From an uncultured Eubacteriales bacterium (GTDB taxonomy: Bacteria > Bacillota > Clostridia > Christensenellales > Aristaeellaceae): a DNA stretch of 64,000 nucleotides. The stretch is from NCBI GenBank assembly GCA_902767565.1, contig CACXHY010000005.1, positions 27,614-91,613 of the forward strand. The letters are read 5' to 3'. Shown here piece after piece: positions 36,688 to 44,351 of the stretch; positions within the stretch are counted from its first letter, which is position 1; each line of letters begins with the position of its first letter. A program made the position numbers and the translations under genes. A model generated the notes under the pieces. The model was given only the letters and a program-made list of their open reading frames with translations. It did no database searches and was not told the DNA's origin.

Positions 36688-37315
36688 TTGTATTCACGCT
36701 CTTTCCCTGCGTCTTCCTCAGACAGAAGTCGCAGCGGTCCGCGCCGGTTCCCAGCGTTCCGGTTCGCATGAATTCGAGCCCGGGGAGATTTCCGTAGCAG
36801 CGCTCATCGTTGGCGCAGAAGATCTTCGTCAGCTCCGGACAGCCCAGTTCGGTGAAGTACCGGCAATAGGGGCAGGCGGTGATGTCCACGCGGTATTCGC
36901 CCTTTTTCTTCGGGTAGAACACATTCTGAAAACCGCTGTCCGCGCCGAACAGCATCTTCACCATCGGGCCCCAGACCCAGACGAAGAAGCTCTTCATCCC
37001 CGGCAGCCGCATCAGCTTTGCCAGCTTCCGGCCTGTTTCTGTCGAATTCCGGATGGCCACGTTCTCGATCACGGCGTAGGCGTTTTCCCGGCGGGTCACT
37101 TCGCAGAGCGTCAGGTAGACCGCGGCGGCGGGGAAGATATAGTGATCCGTATGCGTGCGCACGCCGCCGGACAGCGGACCGTACTCTTTCAAAATGCCGT
37201 CCAGCCGGGTTTCCGCCTTCCGCCACAGTTCATCGCTGAGAGATCGCGGGAACCGCCTGTCCATCTCCGCCTTGACGGGCTGCTTCTTTTTCAGGATCTG
37301 CCTTGCGGTTTTCAT
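36671..37315 (-). CDS. L-2-amino-thiazoline-4-carboxylic acid hydrolase (ATC hydrolase) family protein
   Basis: 214 aa. The C-terminal half has the cysteine-rich signature of this family: ITACPYCRYFTELGCPELT, KIFCANDERCYGN and CDFCLRKTQ. The founding Pseudomonas enzymes open the thiazoline ring on the way to cysteine; most homologues are uncharacterised and the actual substrate here is unknown. It overlaps the GLUG gene by 17 bases and follows the 162-aa membrane protein by 12 bases. A shortened relative is encoded at 39909-40216. Confidence 0.85.
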   Translation of the reverse strand: MKTARQILKKKQPVKAEMDRRFPRSLSDELWRKAETRLDGILKEYGPLSGGVRTHTDHYIFPAAAVYLTLCEVTRRENAYAVIENVAIRNSTETGRKLAKLMRLPGMKSFFVWVWGPMVKMLFGADSGFQNVFYPKKKGEYRVDITACPYCRYFTELGCPELTKIFCANDERCYGNLPGLEFMRTGTLGTGADRCDFCLRKTQGKSVNTNERPV

Positions 37316-37327
37316 GCGTAAGCCTCC

Positions 37328-37816
37328 TCATTGCCCGAACAGGGGAAACATGATCCCTGCCAGGACCGCCGCGATGACAGGGCTTCCCGCGATCGTGGCC
37401 AGCCATTTCATGCTCAGCGTCTTTCGGGGGATGTACGGCTTCAGGTCCTCCGTGCCCGGGATCGTCCAGGCTTTGGTGTGACCGACCCAGTACCAGTCGA
37501 TGAACAAGCGGTCAAACAACCCTTCCGCCATGGCGAGAAGAAGGATCTGCCGGAAGGGCGTCCAGAACCCTCTTGCGCCGTTGATGCCGTAGACCGCCCA
37601 CAGAATGAAAGCGATCATAACGGGCAGCGTGATGGATTTGAACAGCTTTTTGTTCCGGCTCAGTTGGTCTTTCGTGACCAGGCCCATTCGGACGACCCGT
37701 TCCTGCACGTCCCGCTCAAACAGGAAGGCGGCGTTGTGGGTCCCGTTGGCAATGGCGATCACACAAGGGAGGAAGAGGATGAAACATACGACCAGGCATT
37801 CGGGAATCAGGATCAT
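37328..37816 (-). CDS. DxxxxD membrane protein, paralog 1
   Basis: 162-aa protein with about four transmembrane helices. It shares a layout with three other products of this operon: an aromatic-rich segment (GARGFWTPF), then D-x4-D followed by W (DRLFIDWYW), then a Lys and a GTE-containing loop (PGTEDLKPY), and a final hydrophobic helix. No catalytic family recognised. It lies 12 bases from each neighbour, so co-expression is very likely. The two aspartates are a plausible functional site because all four paralogs keep them. Confidence 0.8.
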   Translation of the reverse strand: MILIPECLVVCFILFLPCVIAIANGTHNAAFLFERDVQERVVRMGLVTKDQLSRNKKLFKSITLPVMIAFILWAVYGINGARGFWTPFRQILLLAMAEGLFDRLFIDWYWVGHTKAWTIPGTEDLKPYIPRKTLSMKWLATIAGSPVIAAVLAGIMFPLFGQ

Positions 37817-37828
37817 GGGCTGACCTCC

Positions 37829-38326
37829 TCAGAACAGGGTACAGATCCACGCCGCCAGCGCGGATGCGGCCGGGAAGATGACAAGCAGCTTCAGCAGCTG
37901 GCTTTTGAGATTGTATCCGTACTTCCTTCCCGAATAAACGCGCTCCGTTTCGGGATAGTAGTGCTGAAAGAATCTGAACTTCATCAGCAGAAAGTAATCA
38001 AAGCAGATCATGTCATAGACCTTGTAGATCGTGAAAATGAGCACGAACCGCAGGAAGAACTGCCGGAAGGTGAATCCGCTCCGGAAGCCGTCCCAGACAG
38101 AAACGATCCCGACACCCAGGATCATGAGGAAAGCGAAAACCATGAGCGTCCATCCGATGGCTCTCGCGCCGTAAAACGATTCGGTCTCTCTGGGTCTGAT
38201 GACCTCTTGCGCTTCCTTTGGAGCCGAAGAAAAGAATTCCTTCTTCTGAATAAACGCCACCGCGGAAAGCAGCATCAGCGTGATCGCCGCGCAGAACACG
38301 ACGGCAAGGAAAACGGTCAGCAGCAT
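37829..38326 (-). CDS. DxxxxD membrane protein, paralog 2
   Basis: 165-aa protein with four predicted transmembrane helices. The conserved motif is DMICFDYFL (D-x4-D-Y) at about residues 107-115, followed by KFRFFQHYYPETE. The N-terminal helix is MLLTVFLAVVFCAAITLMLL, and a charged cytoplasmic loop (KEAQEVIRPRETE) connects helices one and two. Family unknown. It lies between the alpha/beta hydrolase and paralog 1. Confidence 0.8.
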   Translation of the reverse strand: MLLTVFLAVVFCAAITLMLLSAVAFIQKKEFFSSAPKEAQEVIRPRETESFYGARAIGWTLMVFAFLMILGVGIVSVWDGFRSGFTFRQFFLRFVLIFTIYKVYDMICFDYFLLMKFRFFQHYYPETERVYSGRKYGYNLKSQLLKLLVIFPAASALAAWICTLF

Positions 38327-38358
38327 GATGACATCCCTCCGAAAGCAGTCTGATGGAT

Positions 38359-39126
38359 CTACACCGGCGTTTCCATGAATTCATCGATGGCTTTCAGCAC
38401 GGGGACGGCGTATTCGTCCCCGCCGAACAGCCACTGCTCGTGCTGCATATCGAAGGCCCGGATCTCCGGGTCGCGGAAGTGTTTCCTGTATCGCGCAAGA
38501 TACTTTTCTCCCATCTTTTTGGCATAGATGAAGTGTACCCTTGTGTGCTCCACGCGGATGTCGTCCTGCAGCCGGGTGAGCAGGTCGGTGTAATACTCGT
38601 TTTTGATGGATTCCGGGGAGAACTTCCCGAAGCAGGCCATGAACCTGTCCGCCGTCTCGTCGCTCATTTCAAAGAAGCTCATGAGTTTTTCCCGGCTTCT
38701 GGCTTTCTTCTTCTCGCCTTTGGTGAAGCCGGTCAGCAGCGGCACCACCAGCTTCGACTGCAGCCACGCGCTGAACTTGCCGCTCTGGTCGAGGTCGGGG
38801 CTGCCGAAGATGCCGTGATCAAGATGCACCCTCTGCCGCTGGATCAGCTGCCCCACGAAGCTTGAGCCCAGGGAGGAGCCGATGGCCCCGTCGATCCGGC
38901 CGTCAAAGCGCTCCCCGATATATTGTTCGATCTTCCCGGTCACCGTGAGCATGTCGGGGAAGATGAGATCACTGCCGTCAAACCCATCATAATTGACGCA
39001 GACCAGGTGGTATTTTTCACCCAGCCTGTCCAGCACGGATGCGAAATTCGTCTGGTAATCACAAGCCGTCCCCGGCAGCAGGAACAGGACTTTGCCCGCC
39101 GTGAGACCCATTTCGTCAAACTGCAT
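38359..39126 (-). CDS. Alpha/beta hydrolase
   Basis: 255 aa. The N-terminal VLFLLPGTACDYQTNF contains an oxyanion-hole-like PGTA turn, the nucleophile elbow is IGSSLGSSF (G-x-S-x-G), and a late MQHEQWLFGG supplies a candidate catalytic histidine. A cap-like helical region lies in the middle. There is no signal peptide, so it is cytoplasmic, possibly at the membrane with the paralogous proteins on both sides. Substrate unknown. Confidence 0.82.
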   Translation of the reverse strand: MQFDEMGLTAGKVLFLLPGTACDYQTNFASVLDRLGEKYHLVCVNYDGFDGSDLIFPDMLTVTGKIEQYIGERFDGRIDGAIGSSLGSSFVGQLIQRQRVHLDHGIFGSPDLDQSGKFSAWLQSKLVVPLLTGFTKGEKKKARSREKLMSFFEMSDETADRFMACFGKFSPESIKNEYYTDLLTRLQDDIRVEHTRVHFIYAKKMGEKYLARYRKHFRDPEIRAFDMQHEQWLFGGDEYAVPVLKAIDEFMETPV

Positions 39127-39141
39127 TGCTGTTTCCCTCCA

Positions 39142-39633
39142 TCAGAACAGACTCCCGATGCCCGCCACGGCCAGCGCCGCAATGGGGCACACCAGCAGCG
39201 TCCAGCCCAGCGCATGTTCCGGGATCGCCAGGGTCTTCAGCCATTCTTTGCGTTCCCAGGCCTTGCAGTGCTCCGCGCCTTTGATCATGTGGCGTACTTT
39301 TCCGGGCAGCCAGCAGTCCAGGATGATGAAATCGCTGACGCTGACCATGGTCATTTCCACATAACCCGTCCAGAACAGCGGCCAGAAGCCCCGGATGCCG
39401 GCCAGCCCCGCGCTGACGCCCCACCATAGGAACAGCGCCAGGTAGAGCGGACAGAGCAGCAGCTTCATTTTCCGCACTTCGCCCTTGTCCACATACGGCG
39501 CGGCGGCTTCCTTTATTTCTTTTGGGAACATGGTGCTGTACGCCTGCGGCCACAGCAGGAAGCCCACGCCCACCGCGGCGTTGAAGAGCAGGGACATCGC
39601 CAGTCCGTCCACGATGATCCTCGGCCAGTTCAT
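39142..39633 (-). CDS. DxxxxD membrane protein, paralog 3
   Basis: I start at ATG 39633, 8 bases after GGAGG; ATG 39639 is too close to it. The 163-aa product has four hydrophobic helices (RIIVDGLAMSLLFNAAVGVGF first). The shared motif is DFIILDCWL (D-x4-D-C), preceded by IRGFWPLF and followed by GKVRHMIKGAEH, closely parallel to paralog 1. The gene is 15 bases from the hydrolase and 25 bases from the HMA gene. Confidence 0.8.
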   Translation of the reverse strand: MNWPRIIVDGLAMSLLFNAAVGVGFLLWPQAYSTMFPKEIKEAAAPYVDKGEVRKMKLLLCPLYLALFLWWGVSAGLAGIRGFWPLFWTGYVEMTMVSVSDFIILDCWLPGKVRHMIKGAEHCKAWERKEWLKTLAIPEHALGWTLLVCPIAALAVAGIGSLF

Positions 39634-39658
39634 ATCCATATTCCTCCCGGCATTTTCA

Positions 39659-39904
39659 TCAACCGAAAAGGCTGCGCTTCTTGTATGGAGCAGTCTCCAC
39701 CGAGAGGCAGGCATACCCCGTTGCGCCGATGGCAGCCTTCAGGGCGTCTGCATCGACGGTCTCCTCCGTCAGGAAAGAGGCTTCCCCCTTGCCCCGGGAG
39801 GCGGCAACTTTCTTCGCAGACGGGACCGCCCTGCGGATCGCGTCGCAGATATGGGCCTCGCACATGCCGCACATCATGCCTTCGATCTTCAGAACCGTTT
39901 TCAT
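39659..39904 (-). CDS. HMA-domain (heavy-metal-associated) small protein
   Basis: 81-aa protein consisting of one HMA fold: MKTVLKIEGMMCGMCEAHIC carries the metal-binding GMxCxxC, and GYACLSVETAPYKKRSLFG ends it. Similar to CopZ-type chaperones and to P-type ATPase N-domains, but there is no ATPase in the window. ATG 39904 and ATG 39907 are adjacent and either could serve. Placement in the membrane-protein operon suggests a metal-sensing, delivery or thiol role. Confidence 0.85.
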   Translation of the reverse strand: MKTVLKIEGMMCGMCEAHICDAIRRAVPSAKKVAASRGKGEASFLTEETVDADALKAAIGATGYACLSVETAPYKKRSLFG

Positions 39905-39908
39905 CATG

Positions 39909-40216
39909 TCAGATGCCTTCTTTCCGATTCCGCGTCTTCCTGTGGATCTCGTCCCGACAGCAGGGTCCGTCCGACAGGTCGGAGTGCCGGACGAACCGCA
40001 CATGCCGCGTGAGCCCCGCGTAAGAGCGGGTATCCGTGCTGCAGAAGATCTTGCACAGCCCCCGGATGCCGTACGCCTCAAACATCTCCACATACATTCC
40101 CGCACGCAGGCCACATGATCGTCGATCCGGCCCGTGTTCAGGGGCTTGAAGATCGCTTTGCCGCGAAAAAGCCTGCTCATGGATTTCTTCTGATGCTCGG
40201 AATCCTTTCTTGCCAT
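39909..40216 (-). pseudogene. Shortened, frameshifted ATC-hydrolase-like gene
   Basis: ATG 40216 opens MARKDSEHQKKSMSRLFRGK and reads sensibly to about DDHVACVRE; the matching continuation MYVEMFEAYGIRGLCKIFCS is one frame away. One missing base near 40095 would join them into about 103 aa. The second part aligns with the C-terminus of the intact protein at 36671-37315 (KIFCANDERCYGN versus KIFCSTDTRSYAG), but several cysteines are lost and about 100 N-terminal residues are missing. It is a degenerate paralog or a short family form damaged by a frameshift. Confidence 0.65.
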
Positions 40217-40231
40217 CCTTCAGCCCTTCTT

Positions 40232-40738
40232 TCAAACGATCAGCGTGATGAACCAGCCCACCAGCGCGGCGGGGATCAATGCAAACACGATACCCGGAAA
40301 CACCATGCCCTTCAGGTGAAACCATTTCTGGTGATAGGCCTTGTCCATATGCTCCGTGCCCTGCAGACGAAAGCACTTCATATTCGCGAACAGCACCCAG
40401 TCCAGAAAGAACGTGTCATAGCACCCGATCCAGATCATCAGCCCGAAGGCCGCGGCGAAGCCCTGCCAGAAGGTCTTTGCCCCGGCGAAGTGCGCGCAGG
40501 CCGTCAGGATGGCGGTGAACAGCAGGACACCCAGGGCCTTGGTGAGCAGGACATTCTTTGACTGATACGATACATCCATCCGCGGATGCGTCTTGAAATA
40601 CTCCTCCTGAATGTCCGGGGGATAGTTGTGAATCGCGGCGGCGGTATATTTCCTGCCGCCTTTGTAGTTGATAAACACCAGTACCGTGAACAGGGCGGCG
40701 AAGATCAGCGCTTCAACAATCAGGATCGGGACGCTCAT
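40232..40738 (-). CDS. DxxxxD membrane protein, paralog 4
   Basis: 168 aa with four hydrophobic segments. The motif is DTFFLDWVL (D-x4-D-W), preceded by GAKTFWQGF and followed by NMKCFRLQGTEHMDKAY, which mirrors paralog 1 position by position. A charged loop of about 45 residues follows the first helix. It overlaps the 246-aa-frame membrane gene upstream by 4 bases (shared ATGA) and is 15 bases from the damaged ATC-hydrolase-like gene. Confidence 0.8.
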   Translation of the reverse strand: MSVPILIVEALIFAALFTVLVFINYKGGRKYTAAAIHNYPPDIQEEYFKTHPRMDVSYQSKNVLLTKALGVLLFTAILTACAHFAGAKTFWQGFAAAFGLMIWIGCYDTFFLDWVLFANMKCFRLQGTEHMDKAYHQKWFHLKGMVFPGIVFALIPAALVGWFITLIV

Positions 40739-41466
40739 GCGTTTTCAGCCCCCTTTTCCGGCTTTTCTTCCGCCTTGCGGGACAGGATCAGCAATCCGAT
40801 GAACATCCACAGGCTGCCGATGCTGATCCAGCCGGCGGTGACGGCATTCCGCAGCGCCGTCTCCGGAAGGAGCTTCAGCAGCATGGTCAGCGCCATGCCC
40901 ACCGCCGGGCAGAAGATCCAGCACCATTTGGGATAGGGCGTCAGTCCCTTGGCGAAAGCCCCGATATGTGCAATGTGGTGCACCACCCAGAAGATAAAGA
41001 ACAGGATCATCCCCGGCAGCAGGAAATACAGCCCGAAGCGGATGGAAAGCTCCAGCGCGGTATCCGGGCCGGCAGCCATCATGTGTTTGTAGAAGAACAC
41101 GCTGGCCAGGCACGGCACATGCACCCCGCATCCGCCGAAGGCCAGAATGCCCAGGATCCCGCTGCGGTACAGATGGGCGTATTTTTCGGAATAGGGCTTG
41201 ATCAGCCGCCGGACCGCAAAATAGCACAGTGCTTCCAGCGGGATCCCGACCAAGCCCAGAAAAGCAGACCAGAAGATCCTGCTGTCAGGCAGATCAAGAT
41301 ACGCAGAAAGAAAGCCCTCCATGCCGCCTTTGGAAGCGTCATGCATGCCCCAGCCCAGCAGCATGTCCCCGACCAGCACCATCAGTGCGGCCGCGATGCC
41401 CAGCTTCAGCAGATGCCGGATCCGCGGCCAGTCCGGCATTTCAAAGGATCGATCTTTGTTATTCAT
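40735..41466 (-). CDS. Polytopic membrane protein, first gene of the operon
   Basis: ATG 41466 is used (GGAG 10 bases upstream); the GTG three codons earlier is too close to that site. The 243-aa protein has about seven transmembrane helices. Notable blocks are VGDMLLGWGMHD, FGGCGVHVPC, VHHIAHIGAF and LTPYPKWCWIFCPAVGM. The repeated PYPKWCW/FCP pattern recalls an uncharacterised Firmicutes family (DUF6796-like, from memory). It carries no D-x4-D-W motif. Transcription is probably controlled by the operator at 41494-41509. Confidence 0.75.
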   Translation of the reverse strand: MNNKDRSFEMPDWPRIRHLLKLGIAAALMVLVGDMLLGWGMHDASKGGMEGFLSAYLDLPDSRIFWSAFLGLVGIPLEALCYFAVRRLIKPYSEKYAHLYRSGILGILAFGGCGVHVPCLASVFFYKHMMAAGPDTALELSIRFGLYFLLPGMILFFIFWVVHHIAHIGAFAKGLTPYPKWCWIFCPAVGMALTMLLKLLPETALRNAVTAGWISIGSLWMFIGLLILSRKAEEKPEKGAENA

Positions 41467-41493
41467 AAAGCGCACGCTCCTGTATCAACCTTT

Positions 41494-41509
41494 GTTAGGA
41501 TACACTAAC
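41494..41509. promoter_or_regulatory. Operator 1: GTTAG-N6-CTAAC
   Basis: Inverted repeat GTTAG-GATACA-CTAAC, 28 bases upstream of the first operon gene. A weak minus-strand promoter overlaps it (TTGAAC 41519-41514, 16 bases, TAACAA). An identical-format site is at 41777-41792. Confidence 0.7.
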
Positions 41510-41563
41510 TATGGTTCAAAATAATAGCGCCTGCTTTGGCCTGATCCGACAGAACGGCATTGT

Positions 41564-41725
41564 TCACACTCTGTTCCGGTCGTTCCGGTTTCTTTGCGTC
41601 CCCGGAAATCGTCCGGGCCCGGGCAACTGCTCGCAGCGCGGGATCCGGCCTTCCTGCATGTGCCGGCTGCCCGGCAGATTGGGGCATTCTGACGTTTGCT
41701 GTTTCTCAGACAGAAAGGGTTCCAT
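41564..41725 (-). CDS. Doubtful 53-aa ORF in the position expected for a repressor gene
   Basis: AGGAGG (41740-41735) precedes two candidate starts. ATG 41729 reads only seven codons, MNGTLSV, then stops. ATG 41725 reads 53 residues beginning MEPFLSEKQQT and ending NRNDRNRV, with no recognisable domain. The site has a strong promoter and operator upstream, as a TetR/MarR-type autoregulator would, but no helix-turn-helix is seen in any frame. It may be the remnant of a deleted regulator, or a leader. Confidence 0.25.
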   Translation of the reverse strand: MEPFLSEKQQTSECPNLPGSRHMQEGRIPRCEQLPGPGRFPGTQRNRNDRNRV

Positions 41726-41776
41726 TCATCGTCACCTCCTGAGATGCTTACCCATCGAAGCCGGATCCGCCGATAA

Positions 41777-41792
41777 GTTAGAAACACCTAAC
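41777..41792. promoter_or_regulatory. Operator 2: GTTAG-N6-CTAAC
   Basis: GTTAG-AAACAC-CTAAC, placed right at the expected transcription start of the minus-strand promoter at 41795-41822, an arrangement typical of repression. Confidence 0.7.
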
Positions 41793-41794
41793 AG

Positions 41795-41822
41795 ATTATA
41801 TACCAAATCCGGCAGAAATCAA
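41795..41822 (-). promoter_or_regulatory. Promoter overlapped downstream by operator 2
   Basis: Minus strand TTGATT (41822-41817), 16 bases, TATAAT (41800-41795). Confidence 0.7.
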
Positions 41823-41945
41823 GAGAGAAAACCAGATCTGTCGAAAACCCGGAATTTTGTCGCGTAATGGAGCACGGATGAAGCGCCGGCCGGGTTCGCC
41901 GGATGGCAGCCGGCCTGCGAAGCCGAGCGATCCGGATCGATCAAA

Positions 41946-42168
41946 CCATATACGTGACTGTTCAGTCGGTCAGCAGACCCGCACGGATGGACAGGAAACG
42001 CACAGATCGGGTTTCTGCCAAGCGAGCCGTGTATGGCGGGTGCGGGCCGCAGGCCCGCGCTCTATTCTCCCCCTTCCCTCGGGAAAGGGGCAGGGGGATG
42101 GGGCGAAACGGTTTGGAGATCATCTGCTGACACAGCACACAGAGCGGACTGAACAGTTACCCATATAC
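41946..42168 (+). mobile_element. MITE-like element, copy 3 with perfect 8-bp duplication
   Basis: The element spans 41954-42160 (207 bp), with ends GTGACTGTTCAGTCGG and CGGACTGAACAGTTAC. It is flanked by exact direct repeats CCATATAC at 41946-41953 and 42161-42168. The internal hairpins match copies 1 and 2. No coding capacity for a transposase. Confidence 0.92.
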
Positions 42169-42173
42169 ATTGC

Positions 42174-42208
42174 AAGAGCAGCCCGGCGGCGCGAACCGGG
42201 CTGCTCTT
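42174..42208. terminator. 13-bp stem-loop beside MITE copy 3
   Basis: AAGAGCAGCCCGG pairs with CCGGGCTGCTCTT around a 9-base loop. T tracts are weak on both sides, so a terminator role is tentative; it would lie 140 bases beyond the TetM-like gene. Bases 42209-42345 show nothing else. Confidence 0.5.
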
Positions 42209-42345
42209 ATTCGGTCTTTCTCCGTGGACCTATTTGATTTCTGCGTTGCTATACTCAGATCCGACAACAAATCGTAAAACCGGTCAGTCCATCGTTCCGA
42301 CCGCCTGATGCCGTAAGGCTTGCTCACTGCGCGGAAGCCCGATGA

Positions 42346-44268
42346 TCAATCAAAGATGCCGCCTTCCAGGGCGCTGCGGGCCGCCAGGATGTATCGGCTG
42401 GTGTCCAGCGGGTCGACACCCCGTCTGGGTGCGGCCACGCCCAGTTCCGGGGGACAATCCCGGTAGCCGAGGAGCCGGACGCGCATACCGCCGTGCCCGC
42501 TTGTGATCTGCGCAAGCCGGGTGGGATAATCCATGCTCTCGGACGCGGGCACCCAGGCCGTGACGGCAGCGCTGTCATCTTCCGTTTGGACCGCCTTGAC
42601 CTCGCCGCGCATGGCATTCACGTCGCTCATGATCCGGCCCGTGTGTTCGGGCGGGACGCGAAGGAGCATCTCCAGCACAGGCTCCAGCAGCACGCTGCCG
42701 CCGTTTCGCAGGCCGTCCTGAATGGCCCACGGCGTGGCCACGATAAAGTCCAGCGGGTGGGTGTGGAACTGGTGATGGCTGCCGCCGGTCAGCGTGATGC
42801 GCACATCGGTCACCTGCCAGCCCAGCCGCCCCTGGGACAGGGCCAGCGGAAGCGCCTGCTCCACCTGATGCTGATACCGTGGCAGGATGTCCCGCGCAGG
42901 CACTTCCGAGCGGTAGCTTACTCCGCTGCCGCGCGGCGCCGGCTCCATTCGGAAGCGCAGGATGGCCCAGCAGGGCTTCGGCATGGTGTAGGCGCAGAAG
43001 CCCTCGGCGGCGCGGGCGATGGTTTCCCGGTAGATCACCGTCGGGTCGGTGAAGCGCGCTTCCAGCCCGAACCGGCTCTTCAGCGCGTCCTGGAGGATCT
43101 CCAGTTGGATCGCGCCCATGGCATCGATGTGCAGTTCGCCGGTATCACGGACAAAACGGGTCTGCAGCAGGGGGTCTTCATCGGACAGCACTGCACAGGC
43201 GGAGGCCAGCTCTTTTTCTTTTTGCGGGTCGTCCGTTTCGACCCGCACCGTGGTCAGGGGTGTCCGGAATGTGCCGGGCTGCACTTTGCGGGGCAGCAGG
43301 GAGGCGTCCCCAAGGGTCTGCCCGACCTTCATCGGGTTCAGGCCGTAGACCACGCCGATCTCTCCGGCGCTCAGGCAGCCCATGTCCCTTCCGTCCACGC
43401 TGCGGATCTGGCTGATCTTGCATTGGACCGCACCGGCATCACCGGTCAGCGGGTCGATCCGCCCGGGGAGGGTGATCGCCGAGCGATTCTCCAGCCTTCC
43501 CCCGTACAGGCGCATCCACAGTCCGCGCCCCAGCAAACGGTCGTGCTCCACGGCGAAGGCCACCCCGCACAGCGCGGTCTGCGAATCCTCTGCCGGTGGC
43601 AGGTACCGGATGATGCCGTCCAGCACTTCCTCCGTGCCCCGGCCCCGCAGGGCGGAACCGGTCAGAACGGGAAACGCGGCGCCGCGCATGACAAGCGCCG
43701 GAAGACGGGAGCCGATCTCCCGCTCCGGGATGGAACCGTCCGTCAGGTAGCGCGCCATCAGGCTTTCATCCGCATCGCACAGGATCTCCGTCAGCCCGTC
43801 GCTGTCCACGGCAAGCGCCGCTTTCTCTGTCAGCCGGCGGCGGATCTGGGCCGTGACGCGGTTGGCGTCCGCCCCCTCTCTGTCCATCTTGTTGATAAAG
43901 AAGAAGGCGGGGATCCCCTGCGTGTGCAGCGTTTCAAAGAGCAGCTCGGTCTGGGGCTGCACCCCTTCCACCCCGCTGACGACGATCACCGCGCCGTCCA
44001 GCGCCCAGAGGGAGCGCTCGATTTCAGCGGAGAAATCCGCGTGACCGGGAGTGTCGATCAGGTTGATCTCCTCACCCTTCCAGTTCAGCCGCACGCAGGC
44101 GGCCCGCACCGAGATGCCCCGCCGCCGTTCCACGGGCAGGCTGTCCGTATGGGCCGTTCCGCTGTCCACGCTGCCCGCGGTCCGGATCGCGCCCGCGGCC
44201 AGCAGCAGCTGCTCCGTCAGGGTGGTTTTCCCCGCGTCCACATGGGCAAAGATGCCGATATTTCGCAT
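42346..44268 (-). CDS. TetM/EF-G-like translational GTPase (ribosomal-protection type)
   Basis: 640 aa, the usual length of TetM/TetO proteins. G1 is AHVDAGKTTLTEQ, the switch region RRRGISV, G3 DTPGHADF and G4 NKMD. The EF-G-like domains III-V follow, including RETIARAAEGFCAY and the domain-IV block GGSHHQFHTHPLDF. Ribosomal-protection proteins dislodge tetracycline, but distant homologues exist without proven resistance, so resistance is only a possibility. ATG 44268 is used. It stands apart from the oxidoreductase cluster, separated by a pseudogene. Confidence 0.85.
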   Translation of the reverse strand: MRNIGIFAHVDAGKTTLTEQLLLAAGAIRTAGSVDSGTAHTDSLPVERRRGISVRAACVRLNWKGEEINLIDTPGHADFSAEIERSLWALDGAVIVVSGVEGVQPQTELLFETLHTQGIPAFFFINKMDREGADANRVTAQIRRRLTEKAALAVDSDGLTEILCDADESLMARYLTDGSIPEREIGSRLPALVMRGAAFPVLTGSALRGRGTEEVLDGIIRYLPPAEDSQTALCGVAFAVEHDRLLGRGLWMRLYGGRLENRSAITLPGRIDPLTGDAGAVQCKISQIRSVDGRDMGCLSAGEIGVVYGLNPMKVGQTLGDASLLPRKVQPGTFRTPLTTVRVETDDPQKEKELASACAVLSDEDPLLQTRFVRDTGELHIDAMGAIQLEILQDALKSRFGLEARFTDPTVIYRETIARAAEGFCAYTMPKPCWAILRFRMEPAPRGSGVSYRSEVPARDILPRYQHQVEQALPLALSQGRLGWQVTDVRITLTGGSHHQFHTHPLDFIVATPWAIQDGLRNGGSVLLEPVLEMLLRVPPEHTGRIMSDVNAMRGEVKAVQTEDDSAAVTAWVPASESMDYPTRLAQITSGHGGMRVRLLGYRDCPPELGVAAPRRGVDPLDTSRYILAARSALEGGIFD

Positions 44269-44351
44269 ATTGAAGCCTCGTCACATGCCGGTGTCCGGAG
44301 ATTTGGGGCGCTTCGGGGCAGGAACCTACGGCCGATACCGTTCCCGACGGG

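Noticed and set aside
41564..41725. The 53-codon frame between the operators as a TetR-family repressor
   Set aside because: Too short and without a helix-turn-helix in any of the three frames; kept only as a doubtful ORF or remnant.
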